The notes under the pieces: generated by a model | Told to the model about the DNA's origin: nothing | Database searches by the model: none | Seen by the model: only the letters and a program-made list of their open reading frames with translations | In this document: positions 61,289 to 64,000 of the stretch, piece by piece | Layout: each line of letters opens with the position of its first letter | Numbering within the stretch: the first letter of the stretch is position 1 | Origin: Pseudomonadota bacterium | Lineage (GTDB): Bacteria > Pseudomonadota > Alphaproteobacteria > Rhizobiales > Xanthobacteraceae | Assembly: GCA_023404675.1 (NCBI GenBank) | Contig: JAEYAW010000031.1 | Span: 124,001 to 188,000, forward strand | Direction of reading: 5' to 3' | Length of the DNA: 64,000 bases | Made by a program: the position numbers and the translations under genes

Positions 61289-62380
61289 ATGACCAGCCTC
61301 TTCGATTCATTCAAACTCGGCCCCCTCACTCTGCCCAACCGCGTCGTGATGGCTCCGCTGACCCGCAACCGCGCGGTGAACCGTGACGTACCGAACCCTC
61401 TCGCGGCCGAATACTACGGCCAACGGGCGGCGGCCGGCCTTTTGATCACGGAAGCCAGCCAGATCTCCCAGCAGGGCCAGGGCTATCAGGACACGCCCGG
61501 CATCTTCACCGACGAACAGGTCGCCGCCTGGAAGACAATCACTGACCGCGTGCACGCTGAAGGCGGCCGCATCTTCATCCAGCTCTGGCACGTCGGCCGT
61601 GTCTCGCACACCTCGCTGCAGCCGGGCGGCGGCGCGCCGGTCGCGCCCTCCGCCATCGCGGCCAAGACCAAGACCTTCGTCAACAAACAGTTCGCCGAGA
61701 CCTCCGTGCCGCGCGCGCTCGAACTCAGCGAAATTCCCGGCATCATCGAGGACTATCGCAAGGCTGCCGCGAACGCGATCCGGGCCGGCTTCGACGGCGT
61801 GGAAGTCCATGGCGCAAACGGCTATCTGCTCGATCAGTTCGCCCGTGACAGCAGCAACAAACGCACCGACGCCTATGGCGGCTCCATCGAGAACCGCGCG
61901 AAGCTGATGATCGAGGCCACCGCGGCCATCGTGAAGGAGATCGGCGCGGAGCGCACCGGCATCCGCATCTCGCCGGTGACGCCCGCCAACGATGTCACCG
62001 ACAGCGACCCGCAGGCCCTGTTCAACTACATCGTCGATGAGCTGAACAAGCTGAAGCTCGTTTTCATTCATGTCGTCGAGGGTGCGACGGGCGGGCCGCG
62101 CGACAACCTGCCGTTCGACTACGCCGAACTGCGCAAGCGCTTCAGCGGCGCTTACATCGCCAATAACAGCTATACGCGGGAGCTGGCCGACAAGGTGCTG
62201 GCGGCGAACGAGGCCGACCTGATCGCCTTCGGCCGCCCGTTTATCTCGAACCCAGATCTCGTCGAGCGCCTCAGGCAGAACGCCCCGCTCAACGAACTCG
62301 ACAAGGCCACGCTCTACGGCGGTGGCGAGAAGGGCTATACGGACTATCCGACGCTGAATGCCCAGCAGGCGGCGGAATAG
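61289..62380 (+). CDS. Old Yellow Enzyme family flavin oxidoreductase (alkene reductase)
   Basis: A 363-residue FMN enzyme of the Old Yellow Enzyme family (NemA-like). MAPLTRNRA start motif, TEASQIS, IQLWHVGR, and the substrate pair His174/Asn177 in VHGANGYLLDQF. The tail GYTDYPTLN is usual for this subgroup. It reduces activated C=C bonds or nitro groups with NAD(P)H. The ATG at 61289 gives the expected start. Biological substrate is unknown. Confidence 0.93.
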   Translation: MTSLFDSFKLGPLTLPNRVVMAPLTRNRAVNRDVPNPLAAEYYGQRAAAGLLITEASQISQQGQGYQDTPGIFTDEQVAAWKTITDRVHAEGGRIFIQLWHVGRVSHTSLQPGGGAPVAPSAIAAKTKTFVNKQFAETSVPRALELSEIPGIIEDYRKAAANAIRAGFDGVEVHGANGYLLDQFARDSSNKRTDAYGGSIENRAKLMIEATAAIVKEIGAERTGIRISPVTPANDVTDSDPQALFNYIVDELNKLKLVFIHVVEGATGGPRDNLPFDYAELRKRFSGAYIANNSYTRELADKVLAANEADLIAFGRPFISNPDLVERLRQNAPLNELDKATLYGGGEKGYTDYPTLNAQQAAE

Positions 62381-62393
62381 TTTTTTCGCACGG

Positions 62394-62426
62394 CCGTCAT
62401 GCCCGGCCTTGTGCCGGGCATGACGG
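62394..62426. repeat. REP-like palindrome
   Basis: A perfect 14-bp inverted repeat (62394-62407 with 62413-62426, 5-nt loop). It is the longest copy of the ATGCCCGGC palindrome family in the window and lies between convergent genes, where it may also aid termination. A second short hairpin follows at about 62433-62449. Confidence 0.9.
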
Positions 62427-62468
62427 AAGAAGATGCCGCGCTTCACGCGGCCGCCTCAGGATGACGGA

Positions 62469-64000
62469 TCAGCGCCGGGACGCGTAATCCAAGCCTTCAG
62501 CACGACGTCCCGCCCGCCCAGCCATCCACGCATCGAGCGCTGCGATCTCGTCCACCGAAAGGCGCAGACCCAGCTTGCTCCGCCGCCAGGCCACATCGGC
62601 AGCCGTGTGCGCCCATTCGCTCTTTATAAGATAATCAACCTCGGCCTCGGTCAGCGTCGCACCGAACGCGTGACCGAGATCACCGGCCTGCCTTGCTCCA
62701 TTCAGCACCATCGCGGCACGCGTGCCGTAGGAACGCGCCAACCGCGCCGCATGATCGCGCGTCAGGAACGGATGGTCGCGCAGCAACCTCTCCGTCAGCG
62801 CGGGCAGCCCGGTGCGGTCCATGTCGCCGCCCGGCAAGGGCGCGTGGCCGGTCCAGCCGCCTTCGCCCTTCTCCCCGAGATAAGGCGCGAGCTTCTCCAG
62901 CGCGGCTTCGGCGAGGCGGCGATAGGTGGTGATCTTGCCGCCGAAAATCGACAGCATCGGCAGGCCGTCCGGCGTATCCAGCTCGAATACATAGTCGCGC
63001 GTCGCCGCCCGCGCCTCGCTCGCGCCGTCATCGTAAAGCGGCCGGACGCCCGCATAGCTCCACACCACGTCCGCCGGCGCGATCGGCTTTGCCAGATAAT
63101 CGCTGGCGGCGCGGCAGAGATAGGCAATCTCCTCGCCGGTCGCCGCGACCTTCGCCGGATCACCGTGATAATCGCGGTCGGTGGTGCCGATCAGCGTAAA
63201 GTCCTGCTGCCAGGGGATGACGAACACGATACGGCCGTCGGTGTTCTGGAAGGTGTAGGCACGATCGTGATCGTAAAGCTTCGGCACCACGATATGCGAG
63301 CCTTGAACGAGGCGGACCTTTGACGTCGCCCGCACGCCCCGGCTATGCGCGAACACATCCTCCACCCACGGCCCCGCCGCGTTCACCAGCGCGCGTGCGC
63401 GAAGGGTGGCGCGGCGGCCCTCGCTCTCGGTCACGACCTGCCACACTCCGTCCTGCCGCCGGATTTCGACGGCCCGCGTGCGGGTGCGGATCACCGCGCC
63501 CCGCGCCGCTGCGTCCATGGCGTTGAGCACCACGAGCCGCGCGTCGTCGACAAAACAGTCGGAATACTCAAAACCGGTCTTGAATGCGCCCGGCTTCAGC
63601 GGCGCGCCCAGGGCATCGCGCGCCAGATCGAGCGTGCGCGTCGCGGGCAGCAGCCTGCGGCCGCCGATATGGTCGTAGAGAAACAGCCCGAGCCGCAGCA
63701 GCCAGGCCGGGCGCAGCCCCGCGTGATGCGGCAGCACGAAGCGCAGTGGATGGATGATGTGCGGGGCGATCCCCCACAGCACCTCGCGCTCGGTCAAAGC
63801 CTCGCGCACCAGCCGGAACTCGTAGAACTCCAGATAGCGCAGGCCGCCGTGGATCAGCTTCGACGACCACGACGAGGTGCCGCTGGCCAGATCGTTCATC
63901 TCGCACAGGATGACCGAATGGCCGCGCCCGGCCGCGTCGCGCGCGATGCCGCAGCCGTTGATGCCGCCGCCGATGATGGCGAGGTCGTAAACGGGTTCTG
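62469..64000 (-). CDS. glpD: Glycerol-3-phosphate dehydrogenase, N-terminus outside the window
   Basis: At least 509 codons of an aerobic glycerol-3-phosphate dehydrogenase, an FAD enzyme on the inner membrane that passes electrons to quinone. The FAD-binding start DLAIIGGGINGCG is near the window edge, followed by SSWSSKLIHGGLRYLE, NAAGPWVEDV, FVIPWQQDFTLIGTTDRDY and FGGKITTYRRLAE. The frame is open to position 64000, so the true start lies beyond it; an ATG at 63899 is internal. Convergent with the Old Yellow Enzyme gene. Confidence 0.95.
   Translation of the reverse strand, partial: EPVYDLAIIGGGINGCGIARDAAGRGHSVILCEMNDLASGTSSWSSKLIHGGLRYLEFYEFRLVREALTEREVLWGIAPHIIHPLRFVLPHHAGLRPAWLLRLGLFLYDHIGGRRLLPATRTLDLARDALGAPLKPGAFKTGFEYSDCFVDDARLVVLNAMDAAARGAVIRTRTRAVEIRRQDGVWQVVTESEGRRATLRARALVNAAGPWVEDVFAHSRGVRATSKVRLVQGSHIVVPKLYDHDRAYTFQNTDGRIVFVIPWQQDFTLIGTTDRDYHGDPAKVAATGEEIAYLCRAASDYLAKPIAPADVVWSYAGVRPLYDDGASEARAATRDYVFELDTPDGLPMLSIFGGKITTYRRLAEAALEKLAPYLGEKGEGGWTGHAPLPGGDMDRTGLPALTERLLRDHPFLTRDHAARLARSYGTRAAMVLNGARQAGDLGHAFGATLTEAEVDYLIKSEWAHTAADVAWRRSKLGLRLSVDEIAALDAWMAGRAGRRAEGLDYASRR

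Overview
The window is GC-rich, densely coding DNA from an alphaproteobacterium. Gene content and order fit the Bradyrhizobium/Rhodopseudomonas/Afipia group (Nitrobacteraceae): separate glyQ and glyS, a mutY / DUF721 (DciA) / DsbA-like / smc block, COG4315 lipoproteins, an extensin-like protein, several chemoreceptors, a Liv-type ABC operon, and dispersed palindromic elements typical of those genomes. This placement is inferred from protein resemblance only; there is no rRNA in the window.

Layout. 1-6371: start of glyS, a DUF559 nuclease-like gene boxed by inverted hairpin repeats between glyS and glyQ, glyQ, a flavin monooxygenase, mutY, a higBA toxin-antitoxin pair with a clear operator palindrome, a DciA-like gene and a TTG-started DsbA-like oxidoreductase. 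6372-17284: smc, a CorA-type Mg channel, an alpha/beta hydrolase, a membrane diguanylate cyclase, a CbpA-like DnaJ, a surface lipoprotein, pdxH plus an SDR, and a small CxxC protein. 17466-25053: two distantly related ParA/MinD-like ATPases flanking two secreted proteins (one with HAF repeats), a LemA/M48 protease pair, a COG4315 protein and an Rsm22-like methyltransferase. 25311-36793: L,D-transpeptidase, extensin-like protein, acyl-CoA synthetase, DUF1499 protein, MBL hydrolase, glutaryl-CoA dehydrogenase, RibB with a degenerate GTP-cyclohydrolase II domain, a CPA2 antiporter and an AraC regulator.

36971-54565: a PAS-PAS-PAS chemoreceptor, an MFS exporter, tRNA-Pro(CGG), then a glycan-related segment (MsbA-like ABC transporter, GT4 glycosyltransferase, GT-C-like membrane protein, secreted GH44 glycosidase, a fused kinase/P-loop protein) and a GNAT-like protein. 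A possible small RNA comes next. Two divergent chemoreceptors, one Cache-HAMP and one globin-coupled, then share an AT-rich 708-nt spacer. 54888-64000: Sua5/TsaC, a branched-chain-amino-acid-type ABC importer (substrate-binding protein, two ATPases, two permeases), an Old Yellow Enzyme and most of glpD.

Most interesting points. (1) A DUF559 gene that runs from one REP-like inverted repeat to the other, sits between glyQ and glyS, and carries G-quadruplex-type runs at both ends. (2) A roughly 250-residue C-terminal module shared by the HAF-repeat protein and the GH44 enzyme, which are otherwise unrelated. (3) A promoter-plus-terminator arrangement on the plus strand between two minus-strand genes, suggesting a small RNA of about 58 nt. 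All functions are read from sequence motifs without database searches.
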